DNA from: Alcanivorax quisquiliarum
GTDB lineage: Bacteria; Pseudomonadota; Gammaproteobacteria; Pseudomonadales; Alcanivoracaceae
Direction of reading: 5' to 3'
Length of the DNA: 64,000 bases
Assembly (NCBI RefSeq): GCF_023051175.1
Contig: NZ_JALKII010000010.1
Coordinates: 1-64,000 of the forward strand
Shown in pieces: positions 1 through 7,739 of the stretch (within the stretch, counting starts at the first letter, position 1; every line of letters starts with the position of its first letter). A model generated the notes under the pieces. The model searched no databases. It saw nothing but the letters and a program-made list of their open reading frames with translations, and had not been told where the DNA came from. A program made the position numbers and the translations under genes.

Positions 1-51
1 AATGCCATTGATGAACTGCTGCCGCATCAGTGGAAGCCCCATACCGTTTGA
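1..51 (+). pseudogene. C-terminal end of IS66-type transposase TnpC (partial at window edge)
   Basis: Only about 16 codons are in the window, open from base 1 to a TGA at 49-51. The ELLPHQWKP tail is like the short C-terminal module of IS66 TnpC transposases. The gene may be complete outside the window; it is marked partial because of the edge. Confidence 0.45.
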
Positions 52-76
52 CAAGGTGGGATGGCCGGACGCTTAC
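1..76 (+). mobile_element. Right end of an IS66-family element (runs off the left edge)
   Basis: The first 51 bases read through as a transposase C-terminus ending IDELLPHQWKPHTV and a stop, which resembles the end of IS66 TnpC. Twenty-five bases later the sequence CCGGACGCTTAC ends at 76; its reverse complement starts GTAAGCGTCCGG, the typical IS66 terminal repeat. The next eight bases, AATCATCA (77-84), would be the 8-bp target duplication expected of this family. Only the right end is visible, so the family call rests on the terminus and a short peptide. It is inserted near the 3' end of an IS3 orfB. Confidence 0.6.
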
Positions 77-678
77 AATCATCAAGCTGCTTCCCCTGTT
101 TGTTCTCCGAGACGGGGTTCAAGGTCACCGCTTCGGTGCGCTGCCAGTTGCGAGTGTTACCTGTCCATCGATTGGGGTGGCGACGCTGAGCTTGCCGGTA
201 GAGAGCATCGCGCTTCTTGAGGAGCGCGATGTCCTCACCGCTATGCCTCTGGGCGGGCGTTACGAAGCCAATGCCACTATGGCGGTGCTCATGGTTATAC
301 CAGTGCATAAAGCGCTCTACCCAAGCCCGAGCGCTTGCCAGAGAGCCGAAGCCATCAGCCGGCCACTGCGGCCAGTATTTCAGCGTCCGGAGCAACGACT
401 CCGCATAGGCGTTATCGTTACTCACTATCGGCCGATTGTGTGACGGCGTAATTTTCAGCTCTGCCAGTTTGGCCCGCATGGTCTGGCATTTCATCGGGGC
501 GCCGTTATCCGAGTGCAGCACCAGCGGCTGGCGCAGGCACCCTTCGCGTAGCACGCCGCGCTCTATCAGTTCGGCGGCATATTCACCGCTTTCACAGTCA
601 TGCACTTCCCAGGCAACGGCCTTGCGGCTGAAGATGTCTTCGATCAGATACAGGTAGTAATTCTGCCCTCGCACCTTC
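77..678 (-). pseudogene. IS3-family OrfB transposase, C-terminal fragment (copy B)
   Basis: This is the C-terminal integrase half of an IS3 OrfB: LHSDNGAPM carries the second catalytic Asp, and NDNAYAESLLRTLKY carries the catalytic Glu. The N-terminal half lies at 2331-2791, on the other side of an inserted IS3 element. The original last codons are replaced by the IS66 end, so reading continues into it. It cannot make an active protein. Confidence 0.85.
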
Positions 679-712
679 GGTGTTTTTCAAGATAGTTGTC
701 ACTGTTTTCATG

Positions 713-1768
713 CTAAGCCGCTTGCTGCCTAGCCGGTTCCTTTTCCGGGTTCAACGTCGTCGGCCCGACAGGCTCGCAGTTTCTCACGGGGCGTGTACCC
801 CAGCGTGACGGCAGACGCCTCTTGGCTAGCTCCAGCACCCGCTTGCGCTGCTCCATCAGCACAGCATCTTCACCGTTATGCCGCTGCTCCGGTGTCACGA
901 AGCGCAACTTGCTGTGCCGATGCTCGGTGTTGTACCAGCGAACGAACCGATCTACCCATAGCCGAGTATCATCCAGCGAGGTGAAGCCACGGGAAGGCCA
1001 CTGGGGACGGTACTTCAGTACCCGGAACAGCGATTCAACGAAGGCGTTGTCGTTGCTGACACGGGGGCGGCTGTACGAGGGCAGTACGCCCAACTCCTCC
1101 AGCTTGGCCTTCATGGTCTGCGCCTTCATCGGCGCACCGTTATCCGAGTGCAGCATCAGCGGCTGGTGCAGGCACTGCTCACGCAACTGGCTACGTTGCA
1201 GGAGCTGGGCGGCATACTCGCCACTCTCCGTCTCATGGACTTCGTAACCAACGATCTTGCGGCTGTAGAGATCCTCGAACAGGTACAGGTAGTAGAACTG
1301 CCCACCCACCGTCGAAGGGCAGTAGGTAATGTCCCAGCACCAGACTTCGCAGGGGCCGCTGGCTGTGTGGGTCGTCGGCGCCGGACTGAGCCTGGGCGCC
1401 AGTGACCGTCCCCGATGATGCAGCTGACCTGCCTCTTTGAGCACACGGTAGAAGGTGGACTCCGATGCGAGATAAACCCCCTTGTCCAGCAGGTCAGGCA
1501 CGATCTGGCTCGGTGGCAGCTGGCTGTAGGCCGGACTGTTGCACAGCTCGACAATCTGCTCCTGCTCCGTTGCGGATAGCTTATTGATAGGAGCGGGTCT
1601 GACGGCTGCGGGGCGCTTGTCATCTTGCACGACGCCGTCACGATACCAGCGCCGGTAGGTGCGCAGACAGATGCCCGCTTCAGCACAGGCCTTGGTCAGG
1701 CGGGCGCCATCTCGGTTCGCTTGCTGGATCAGATTGATAATGGATTGGCGCTCCGGGATGGAGGTCAT
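713..1768 (-). CDS. IS3-family transposase OrfB (DDE integrase core), copy C
   Basis: A 351-residue IS3 OrfB. The N-terminal 100 residues form an HTH_21-like region, followed by an rve integrase core: WDITY (first Asp), LHSDNGAPM (second Asp) and NDNAFVESLFR (Glu). The start ATG overlaps the stop of OrfA by four bases (ATGA at 1765-1768), which suggests coupled translation rather than the usual frameshift. All catalytic residues are present, so it is probably functional. It is closely similar to the broken copy B that surrounds it. Confidence 0.92.
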   Translation of the reverse strand: MTSIPERQSIINLIQQANRDGARLTKACAEAGICLRTYRRWYRDGVVQDDKRPAAVRPAPINKLSATEQEQIVELCNSPAYSQLPPSQIVPDLLDKGVYLASESTFYRVLKEAGQLHHRGRSLAPRLSPAPTTHTASGPCEVWCWDITYCPSTVGGQFYYLYLFEDLYSRKIVGYEVHETESGEYAAQLLQRSQLREQCLHQPLMLHSDNGAPMKAQTMKAKLEELGVLPSYSRPRVSNDNAFVESLFRVLKYRPQWPSRGFTSLDDTRLWVDRFVRWYNTEHRHSKLRFVTPEQRHNGEDAVLMEQRKRVLELAKRRLPSRWGTRPVRNCEPVGPTTLNPEKEPARQQAA

Positions 1769-2268
1769 GCGTCCTCGTTGCTGTCGTTGTCCCAGAGCGC
1801 ATTGAGCTTTTTTCGCAGTACCAACAAAGCAGCGGCTTCAGCCAGCGCTTTCTCCTTGTGCCGTAGCTCCCGGCGCAACTGCTTGATTTCCTGCTTGTCG
1901 CTGCGCGCCTGCTGGCGGATGGCCTTTTCCTGCTCTGCACTGTGCTGGAAGCCCTGCAAGGACTCCGCCTTCCACTGCTTGACCTGCTCGGGATACAAGC
2001 CCTTTTCCCGGCAATACTGGCTGAGCTCCGCTTCGGAGAGAGCGGCGGTTTCGATGACGGTTGCGAGCTTGGCTTCAGCTGACCATTGCTCTGATGTGGC
2101 TTTGCGACCTGGCACGGGACGTCCTTCTGACTTGGCTTTGTTACGCCAAGTATAAAGGGTCGGCTCAGAGATGCCTTCCTGACGGGCCAGCTCCGCCACG
2201 GTCATGTTGTAGGGAGGTAGAAGCTTGCTCAGTACGGCTTCCTTACGTTCTTCGGAATAACGGGCCAT
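1765..2268 (-). CDS. IS3-family transposase OrfA (helix-turn-helix), copy C
   Basis: A 167-residue DNA-binding partner of the IS3 transposase. The N-terminus (MARYSEERKEAVLSKLL) and the EGISEPTLYTWRNKAK helix-turn-helix are typical of the HTH_Tnp_1 family; residues about 110-150 are rich in K, E and L and probably form the leucine-zipper coiled coil. It begins the two-gene element and overlaps orfB by four bases. Confidence 0.9.
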   Translation of the reverse strand: MARYSEERKEAVLSKLLPPYNMTVAELARQEGISEPTLYTWRNKAKSEGRPVPGRKATSEQWSAEAKLATVIETAALSEAELSQYCREKGLYPEQVKQWKAESLQGFQHSAEQEKAIRQQARSDKQEIKQLRRELRHKEKALAEAAALLVLRKKLNALWDNDSNEDA

Positions 2269-2330
2269 GATGTTTCCTTGCCGCCTATCTGGTTGAAATC
2301 AGAGGGTGACAACTATCCTGCCAGAGGGGG

Positions 2331-2791
2331 CCTTCCCCGGCAGGTAGGTGATGTCCCACGACCAGACCTGATTCACGGCGTGCGCCGTGTGCGTCGCCGG
2401 ACCTCCCTGAGAGCGCCGCTGGCGAGCGCGGCCACGGTGGTGATGCTGCGCAGCTTGCTTCAGTATTCGGTAGAATCTCGCTTCCGAGGCCAGGTAAATG
2501 CCCTGATCAGCCAGCCGGGGCACAATCTGTGCTCGGCGGCAAGCTGCCCAGCCCTCGGCTACAACACACCGCCAGGATGCGCTCGCGCTCCGCCGGCGTG
2601 AGCGCTTGGCTGGGTACCGGGCGCACCGCCGTGGGGCGCCTGTCCGCCGGTACAGCACCATGCGCCAGCCAGCGCTGGTAGGTGCGCACACTGATACCGG
2701 CTTCCTCGCAGGCACGCCATTTGCGGGTGCCGGCATCAACGGCATCGTCGATCCACATGACAAGCTGCTGCCGCTCCGGGTGGGGGATCAG
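2331..2791 (-). pseudogene. IS3-family OrfB, N-terminal part with frameshift (copy B)
   Basis: This is the N-terminal half of the OrfB whose C-terminal part lies at 77-678. It would begin at a CTG (2791) overlapping the orfA stop, in the same arrangement as copy C. The frame runs through RACEEAGISVRTYQRWL to SLPPS, then must shift near position 2535 to continue as AQIVPRLADQGIYLASE and WDITYLPG, where copy C is inserted. So this copy has two lesions, a frameshift and an insertion. The CTG start is an inference. Confidence 0.8.
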
Positions 2792-3285
2792 TCTTCCTCG
2801 CTGTCGTCCCAGAGGGCATTGAGCTTTTTTCGCAGGGCCAGCAGCGCTGCCGTTTCGGCCAGCGCTTTCTCCTTGCGATGCAGCTCTTTTTCCAGCTGCC
2901 GGATTCGCTTGCGGGCCTGCTTGTCCGCCTTCTGGTCCCGAAGACGTCGCGCATCGCCCGAGGCCACGCCGTCCAGACATGCGGCCTTCCAGGCTTTGAT
3001 CTGCTCCGGATACAAGCCCTTCTGGCAGCAGTATTCATTCAGCTCCACTTCACTCAGCGTGGCCGTTTCCATCACCGTTGCCAGCTTCGCTTGCGGTGAC
3101 CAGCCATCGGATTGTTTGCCGCTTCCCGGCACAGGCATCCCCCTTTCTCTGGCTTGATTACGCCAATTGTACAGGGTCGCTTCACTGATGCTTTCTTGGC
3201 CGGCAACCACCGGTACTGAGAGATTGTCAGGCGGTAGCAGCCGTTTCAAAACGGCTGACTTGCGTTCCTCGGAATATCTGCGCAT
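2788..3285 (-). CDS. IS3-family transposase OrfA, copy B
   Basis: A 165-residue OrfA related to the one at 1765-2268 (MRRYSEERKSAVLKRLLPPDN at the start, ISEATLYNWRNQAR helix-turn-helix, lysine- and leucine-rich coiled coil before NALWDD at the end). The reading frame also runs upstream in frame into the orfA of the interrupted element A; the ATG at 3285 is chosen by alignment with copy C. The gene itself is intact but its OrfB partner is broken. Confidence 0.82.
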   Translation of the reverse strand: MRRYSEERKSAVLKRLLPPDNLSVPVVAGQESISEATLYNWRNQARERGMPVPGSGKQSDGWSPQAKLATVMETATLSEVELNEYCCQKGLYPEQIKAWKAACLDGVASGDARRLRDQKADKQARKRIRQLEKELHRKEKALAETAALLALRKKLNALWDDSEED

Positions 3286-3348
3286 ATCTGTCCTCGATGC
3301 CGCCCCCTCTCTGGATTCAAGTGAGGCGACAACTATCTTGAAAAACAC

Positions 3349-3474
3349 CGGCAGCGCCGTCTCCCCAATATCGAGAGAGCGGCACGCCTCCGCTACCGTG
3401 TAGCCTTGGTCCAGAACCAATGCCGCTGCATCGTGTTTGAATTCAGTCGTGAATGACCGACGTTGTCTTTTCAT
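3349..3474 (-). pseudogene. IS3-family OrfA, N-terminal fragment (element A)
   Basis: The start (MKRQRRSFTTEFKHDAAALV) and the HTH region up to SLDIGETAL match the beginning of another IS3 subgroup OrfA. The sequence is broken after GETAL by the end of copy B (GGTGTTTTTCAAGATAGTTG on the minus strand). The ATG at 3474 is preceded by an AGAGGTG ribosome-binding site; an ATG five codons upstream is less well placed. The rest of the element is outside the window. Confidence 0.8.
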
Positions 3475-3526
3475 TGACACCTCTTTCAAGGCGGTAATTT
3501 ACCACCTAAGTTGGTGTCCGGGATCA
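3349..3526 (-). mobile_element. Left-over end of IS3-family element A
   Basis: The minus strand begins TGATCCCGGACACC at 3526, an IS3-type end starting with TG, 52 bases upstream of the orfA start. Element A is cut by copy B, so only its first ~178 bases are in this window. The outer flank (3527 on) switches to AT-rich DNA. Confidence 0.6.
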
Positions 3527-3882
3527 TTAAACCACTACAAACGCTGAGCAAACTAGGCAGCAGAAGTCGCTCTAACTGTCACTTCTTCAAAGCATGCGGT
3601 AAGAGTCTCCCTCTTTCGAAATATATTTCGGCCTGACAAAAAATCAATATGATCGGTCACATCGAAGCAACCGGCAAAGAAAAGCGCCCACGCCTAGCGT
3701 TACAAAACGCGCAAACCTATATGACAAGCAAACTGATATCAAATTGGAAACTCACTAGCAAAAGCAAAGACAATTAAATAACATGACCCACGCCATACAT
3801 ATAAACGAAAAATAAAAAATACCACAAAATGAAATCAAATTAACATCAAAATAATGTCACCTAAAAGAGGCTCTCATAAATC
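3527..3882. other. AT-rich spacer upstream of the first FKBP gene
   Basis: No gene seen. The stretch 3600-3882 is clearly more AT-rich than the rest of the window and must hold the promoter for the FKBP-DsbC pair, but no convincing -35/-10 pair could be picked. Together with the flanking IS elements it suggests acquired DNA. Confidence 0.5.
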
Positions 3883-4587
3883 ATGAAGAAATATATCTAT
3901 CTAACCTTGGCTACTTCGTTGGCTGGTTGCAGCAGTACCCCCCCGGTGGAACTGGATCATTCGTCCGGCCGCGAAATTGCATCCTATACATTTGGACACC
4001 AGGCCGGCGAAATGGTCGCGAACGGCCTAGCAGAGCAGCGGCTCGATAAAGATTTGTTCCTTCTTGGCCTGAAAGACTCGCTTGATGCCTTGCCGCCCAG
4101 ACATTCACTTACTGACCAAGAAGTTCAGGCTCTGCATCAACAATACTCAGACTCTGTAAGCGAGGCAAAAAGAAAAGCAGCGATCTTAGCAGGTGAGCAA
4201 AACGCTCTTGCCGAGGCCGCTTTCCTAGACAGCTATAGCCATAATTTAGATGTGAAAAAACTGGACAGCGGTGTTCTGTACACCATCCTCCAATCTGGCA
4301 CTGGCGAAAAGGCACCGTCCTTCACGGACACTCTCGAAGTTCATTACGAGGGGAGATTACCGGACGGCACCATTTTCGACAGCTCTTTCAAACGCGGAGC
4401 ACCAGTCGAGATTTCTCTTGATCGCGTTATTGCCGGATGGCAACACGCCATTCTCGAAATGAGGAAAGGTGACAGATGGGAGATCGTCATCCCCTCATCG
4501 TTAGCCTATGGCGAAAGCGGAAGAGCGCCCGCAATCGGCCCCAACCAACTTCTCATATTTGAGATCGAATTGATCGATATCAAGTAG
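3883..4587 (+). CDS. FKBP-type peptidyl-prolyl isomerase lipoprotein (copy 1)
   Basis: A 234-residue periplasmic prolyl isomerase of the FkpA/Mip type. The signal peptide ends in the lipobox LAGC (Cys16), so it is probably anchored in a membrane. Residues about 30-125 form the helical dimerisation domain (FKBP_N) and 140-234 the FKBP catalytic domain, with VHYEGRLPDGTIFDSS, VIAGWQHAI and LAYGES. It lies 13 bases before a DsbC-like gene, so both would act on folding of exported proteins. A second FKBP-DsbC pair occurs at 18268-19743; this copy is more AT-rich and sits next to IS elements, which suggests acquisition or divergence after duplication. Confidence 0.9.
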   Translation: MKKYIYLTLATSLAGCSSTPPVELDHSSGREIASYTFGHQAGEMVANGLAEQRLDKDLFLLGLKDSLDALPPRHSLTDQEVQALHQQYSDSVSEAKRKAAILAGEQNALAEAAFLDSYSHNLDVKKLDSGVLYTILQSGTGEKAPSFTDTLEVHYEGRLPDGTIFDSSFKRGAPVEISLDRVIAGWQHAILEMRKGDRWEIVIPSSLAYGESGRAPAIGPNQLLIFEIELIDIK

Positions 4588-4600
4588 AAAGGAGGCAGAT

Positions 4601-5341
4601 ATGAAGCGGATAATTAAGAACCAAGCTTTCTTCCTGGCGATACTCTCAGCATGTTTTTTGCCAGCTATGGTGTCAGCAGAGAGATCAATGGATAAAGTTG
4701 CGGAAGCGTTAATCAGCACAAACCCCAGCTTAATTATAAAAAGTATGGTTAGCAGTCCAGTGCCAGGTATTTTAGAAGTCGTCTTGGAAGGGAACCGGGT
4801 TGTATACGGGAGTAACGATGGCAAATACATTTTCACAGGGGAGCTTATCGAGATCCAAGATAGTTCCACTTTGAACCTGACCCAACACCGGCAAGAACAA
4901 GTCCGTGAAGACATTCTGTCTACTATAGCATTGTCCTCTGCAATAACCTTTAAAGCAGCCGACCAAGAACAGATGGAGCTCTTTATCTTTACCGATGTGA
5001 CTTGCGGTTACTGCCGGAGCTTCCACACACAGATAGATGAGATTAATAAAGCTGGCGTCACCGTCCACTATCTTGCTTTCCCTCGCTCCGGCCTTGATAG
5101 TCGGGGCGCGCGCTTGCTTGAGCAAGCTTGGTGCGCCGAAGACCCTAGAGCGACGTTGACCGAACTGAAAGCCGAAGGGCGCTCCTCGGCGACAATGTTA
5201 GCCTGCAATCCCCCAATTGCGGAGCAATACCGCCTCGCGACGTCCATGGGCATAACAGGAACCCCCTACATCCTGACCAGAGCGGGTCAAAACTTGGGTG
5301 GGCATCTCTCGACCAGCCAAATCGTATCGTTACTCGATTAA
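4601..5341 (+). CDS. DsbC-like periplasmic thiol:disulfide isomerase (copy 1)
   Basis: A 246-residue exported thioredoxin-fold protein with a signal peptide ending near VSA-E27. An N-terminal DsbC/G dimerisation region (about 30-110) precedes the thioredoxin domain with the active site CGYC at 135-138 in FTDVTCGYCRSFH, and a cis-proline loop GTPYIL near 225. DsbC enzymes shuffle wrong disulfide bonds in the periplasm. A strong AAGGAGG ribosome-binding site precedes the ATG, and the gene is co-transcribed with the FKBP gene. It resembles the DsbC at 19018 over its whole length. Confidence 0.9.
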   Translation: MKRIIKNQAFFLAILSACFLPAMVSAERSMDKVAEALISTNPSLIIKSMVSSPVPGILEVVLEGNRVVYGSNDGKYIFTGELIEIQDSSTLNLTQHRQEQVREDILSTIALSSAITFKAADQEQMELFIFTDVTCGYCRSFHTQIDEINKAGVTVHYLAFPRSGLDSRGARLLEQAWCAEDPRATLTELKAEGRSSATMLACNPPIAEQYRLATSMGITGTPYILTRAGQNLGGHLSTSQIVSLLD

Positions 5342-5372
5342 TGAAAAGGGCTGCGTAATGCAGCCCTTTTCA
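5342..5372 (+). terminator. Rho-independent-type hairpin after the dsbC-like gene (copy 1)
   Basis: A 13-bp perfect stem (TGAAAAGGGCTGC / GCAGCCCTTTTCA) with loop GTAAT directly after the stop codon. It is A-rich on the 5' arm and T-rich on the 3' arm, so it could work in both directions. Confidence 0.75.
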
Positions 5373-5631
5373 TTCCAAAAAATGCAATAAATATAGCATC
5401 AGAACCATATCAAAAAAGCACCCTCTAAAACCACTTCTCAGAAAAAATCAAAAGCAGAGAACCAATATCAAAACAATGGCAGAAATAAAACAATAACATT
5501 AACCGGAAAAAATAAAAGCAAGATTTACTTTGAGGTGGTTGTTCCGACCCAGCGATCATATGATCCTGTCCCTGCACTAGCGATTAGTGCGACCCCTTAA
5601 AAGAAAACTCAAAAATTTGGAGATAAACTCA

Positions 5632-6177
5632 ATGAATATGATCGCTAAAGGTATTTTCGGCGCCGCTCTGGTGGCAGCGGCTGGTTTGGCCCAAGCTACA
5701 GCTCCAATTTACTACACTGTCAATGATGACCCGACAGTTTATCAGCTTGACCTCAACCCGATTACCGACACCTTTTTTGGCCCGAGCACTGTTTCCTCAG
5801 GTCTATGCTCGATTCCTTGCACCCTTAGCGCCACAGGCACTTTAAGCGATGTTATCGGTGGCGATACCACGCTGTCGGTCGGCCACGCCTCTGTGAGCGG
5901 CGGCTTGCTGTGTAGCGCTGTGAGCCTGAGCGGCTTCCCATGGGTAGGCTCCGTCGAGCATAATTCGATCCCGTCGCCCCTGGGCCCGGTCACCTTCACG
6001 CTGGAAGGCGTTTCCGTTTCCGCGCCAATCTGTGGCTCCTGCAGTGACAAGATCGACGTGACCTTCGACCCGGCCAATGGCGGTAGCTTCGTATTCAATG
6101 GCCCGATCACACCGAACGGAAACTGCCACGTGAACGGCACGCTCACCAGCAACAATAACTACTACGCTTCGCACTGA
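5632..6177 (+). CDS. Small secreted cysteine-containing protein, possibly PraB-like
   Basis: A 181-residue exported protein with a clear signal peptide (MNMIAKGIFGAALVAAAGLAQA). The mature part is rich in Thr, Ser, Gly and Pro and carries about seven cysteines (LCSIPC, LLCSAV, ICGSCSD, GNCHVNG), so disulfides are likely and the adjacent DsbC could be a helper (inference). GFPWVGS and the closing GNCHVNGTLTS recall the PraA/PraB alkane-oxidation activator family of Pseudomonas, but this is from memory and unconfirmed. The ATG at 5632 is chosen because GGAG lies nine bases upstream. A strong terminator follows, so it is a single-gene transcript. Confidence 0.7.
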   Translation: MNMIAKGIFGAALVAAAGLAQATAPIYYTVNDDPTVYQLDLNPITDTFFGPSTVSSGLCSIPCTLSATGTLSDVIGGDTTLSVGHASVSGGLLCSAVSLSGFPWVGSVEHNSIPSPLGPVTFTLEGVSVSAPICGSCSDKIDVTFDPANGGSFVFNGPITPNGNCHVNGTLTSNNNYYASH

Positions 6178-6212
6178 TCATCAGAACAGATCGTGAACTG
6201 ATTTGATGACTG

Positions 6213-6250
6213 GAACTGAGCGAACCGCAAGGTTCGCTCAGTTCTTTATT
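6213..6250 (+). terminator. Rho-independent terminator of the small secreted protein gene
   Basis: A 14-bp perfect stem (GAACTGAGCGAACC / GGTTCGCTCAGTTC) with a GCAA tetraloop, followed by TTTATTT. It directly abuts the group II intron remnant on the other strand. Confidence 0.9.
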
Positions 6251-6327
6251 TAATTTTTCCTTCAGCTACTCTGAAGTAGTTGATAACGCCACACAGCACC
6301 GGGTTGAGCTCGGCGATGTACCGTACC
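6246..6327 (-). pseudogene. Fragment of a group II intron reverse transcriptase/maturase
   Basis: On the minus strand this reads ELNPVLCGVINYFRVAEGK then a stop, matching the conserved LNP(V/I)LRGW-NYFR stretch in the maturase domain of group II intron proteins. It lies just beyond the IS3 element, on the same strand as the 5' intron fragment at 7525-8031. The intervening polymerase domain, roughly 900 bases, is missing, so IS insertion was accompanied by a deletion. Confidence 0.6.
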
Positions 6328-6340
6328 GTAAGCTCCCCAG

Positions 6341-7153
6341 TCAAGTAGACAACTCGTAACTAGAACCTCTGGCGTGATCAATGAAGCATTCGAGGGGCGT
6401 CCGGTTGTCGAGAGCGTCGTGGGGGCGCTCCTCGTTGTACTCGGTGAGCCACCGGTACGTGAGCTCACGTACATCGTCGAGCGTGCTGAACTGGTAGGTG
6501 TCGAGCAGCTCCTCGCGGTAGGTCCGGTTGAAACGCTCGATGTAGGCATTTTGATTGGGCTTGCCAGGCTGGATATGTTGCACATGCATTCCCTGCTCCT
6601 TCGCCCAGTCGATAAATGCTTCCCCCAGGAACTCGGGGCCGTTGTCGACCCGCAGGGTGGCCGGTAATCCACGCTGTTCCTGAATCTGCTCGAAAACCCG
6701 GATTAGCCGGCGACTCGTGATCGATGTGTCGATTTCGATCGCTACAGCTTCTCGATTGAAGTCGTCGATAATGTTGAAGGTACGAAAGCGGCGGCCACAG
6801 TAGAGGGCATCGCTCACAAAGTCAGCGGACCACATCAGGTTGGGCGCGGCGGGCACATTCAAAGGCTGACGTTCTCTCGTTGGCACTCGGCGCTTGGCAC
6901 GCCGTTTCTGGTTGAGCTTGAGCGAACAATACACGCGATATACCCGCTTATGATTCCATTGATGGCCCCGGCGTCGGATCAGGGCACAGCATTTCCAGAA
7001 GCCCCGACGTGGACGCTCCTCGACCAGCTCATTAAGCAGGCCGATGATCTCAGCGTCCCGTACCGCTGGAGCGATCGGTTCACGATAGTAGGCCGCCCGG
7101 GCCAGCCCAACGCAGCGGCAGCTGCGGGTAACCGACAGGCAGTGCGCGCCCAC
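6341..7153 (-). CDS. IS3-family transposase OrfB (DDE integrase), IS407-like
   Basis: A 270-residue C-terminal transposase. After an HTH_21 segment (RRGFWKCCALIRRRGHQWNHKRVYRVY) the integrase core has WSADFVSDAL (Asp), LRVDNGPEFLG (Asp) and QNAYIERFNRTYREELLD (Glu). The open frame continues upstream without a good start (its first ATG is internal), and overlaps orfA, so it is probably made as an OrfAB fusion by a -1 frameshift, the normal IS3 mode. The three catalytic residues are present. Confidence 0.9.
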   Translation of the reverse strand: MGAHCLSVTRSCRCVGLARAAYYREPIAPAVRDAEIIGLLNELVEERPRRGFWKCCALIRRRGHQWNHKRVYRVYCSLKLNQKRRAKRRVPTRERQPLNVPAAPNLMWSADFVSDALYCGRRFRTFNIIDDFNREAVAIEIDTSITSRRLIRVFEQIQEQRGLPATLRVDNGPEFLGEAFIDWAKEQGMHVQHIQPGKPNQNAYIERFNRTYREELLDTYQFSTLDDVRELTYRWLTEYNEERPHDALDNRTPLECFIDHARGSSYELST

Positions 7154-7188
7154 CAGGTAACGGACTGCCTCTCGTTTCTCGGACGGCC

Positions 7189-7473
7189 TTAGAGCTTTCG
7201 GTCAATCAGGTCCTTCATTGCCCTGTTCTCGAGCGAAAGATCAGCGTACATCTGCTTCAGGCGAGCGTTCTCAATCTCGAGCTCTTTGATACGTTTGAGC
7301 TCCGAGGCCTCGAGCCCTCCGTATTTCGACTTCCAGTTGTAGTAGGTCGCTGAGCTAATGCCGTGCTTGCGGCAGACCTCCTGTACCGGCAGGCCAGCAT
7401 CCGCCTCTTTCAAAATGGCAACGATCTGGGTCTCGCTGAATCGGGATTTCTTCATGGGCTCCTCCTGGGCCAA
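7189..7473 (-). CDS. IS3-family transposase OrfA, IS407-like
   Basis: A 94-residue helix-turn-helix protein beginning MKKSRFSETQIVAILKEA at the second methionine, with HGISSATYYNWKSKYGG recognition helix and a leucine-zipper region (ELEIENARLKQMYADLSLENRAM broken across residues 65-85). A GGAGGAG ribosome-binding region lies close to the first ATGs. It belongs with the orfB downstream. Confidence 0.9.
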   Translation of the reverse strand: MAQEEPMKKSRFSETQIVAILKEADAGLPVQEVCRKHGISSATYYNWKSKYGGLEASELKRIKELEIENARLKQMYADLSLENRAMKDLIDRKL

Positions 7474-7520
7474 GTTTGCCAGAAGGCTCCAGTTACCGCC
7501 TGTCTACCTAGTGGGGGAGC

Positions 7521-7739
7521 TTACGCGCCCTCCGCTTGCTGTCGCGGGAGATCGGTTTCATCGCTGATCGTCTGGAGCAAGGCTTCACCTCGCCCTTCCA
7601 CGATCCGCCCCGCTGATGCGGGCATCTGATGCCTTACCGTCCTCATCGACAAGCCGTTTAACGCTCCTTCTCGTTCAGCCCTTCGCCCCATGTCGGCGAC
7701 TACTATGGCCTCTGCTGACTTCTGGATTCGCATTTCCAC
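7521..7739 (-). pseudogene. N-terminal fragment of group II intron-encoded protein
   Basis: A 72-codon remnant starting MEMRIQKSAEAIVVADMGRR and ending ETDLPRQQAEGA, where a stop is formed at the IS junction. It corresponds to the poorly conserved leader before the reverse transcriptase domain. Its continuation would be the fragment at 6246-6327 with the RT domain deleted. Confidence 0.5.

Larger units (their letters stand above)
679..2330 (-). mobile_element. Complete IS3-family insertion sequence (copy C), 1652 bp
   Basis: Two overlapping transposase genes are framed by imperfect ends sharing GATAGTTGTCAC about ten bases from each edge. Both sides carry the 5-bp direct repeat CCTTC (674-678 and 2331-2335), and joining the flanks restores the OrfB reading frame of the host IS (LPGK-VRGQNYY). 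This fixes the element borders well. It is intact and could be mobile. Confidence 0.9.
6328..7524 (-). mobile_element. IS3-family element of the IS407-like type
   Basis: Two transposase genes flanked by inverted ends (GTAAGCTCCCC at 6328 and GGGGGAGCTTAC ending at 7524, followed inwards by related GTAGACA and TGTCTAC motifs). The exact edges are uncertain by a few bases because the flanks continue the symmetry and no clear target duplication is visible. It splits a group II intron. Both transposase reading frames look complete. Confidence 0.8.
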
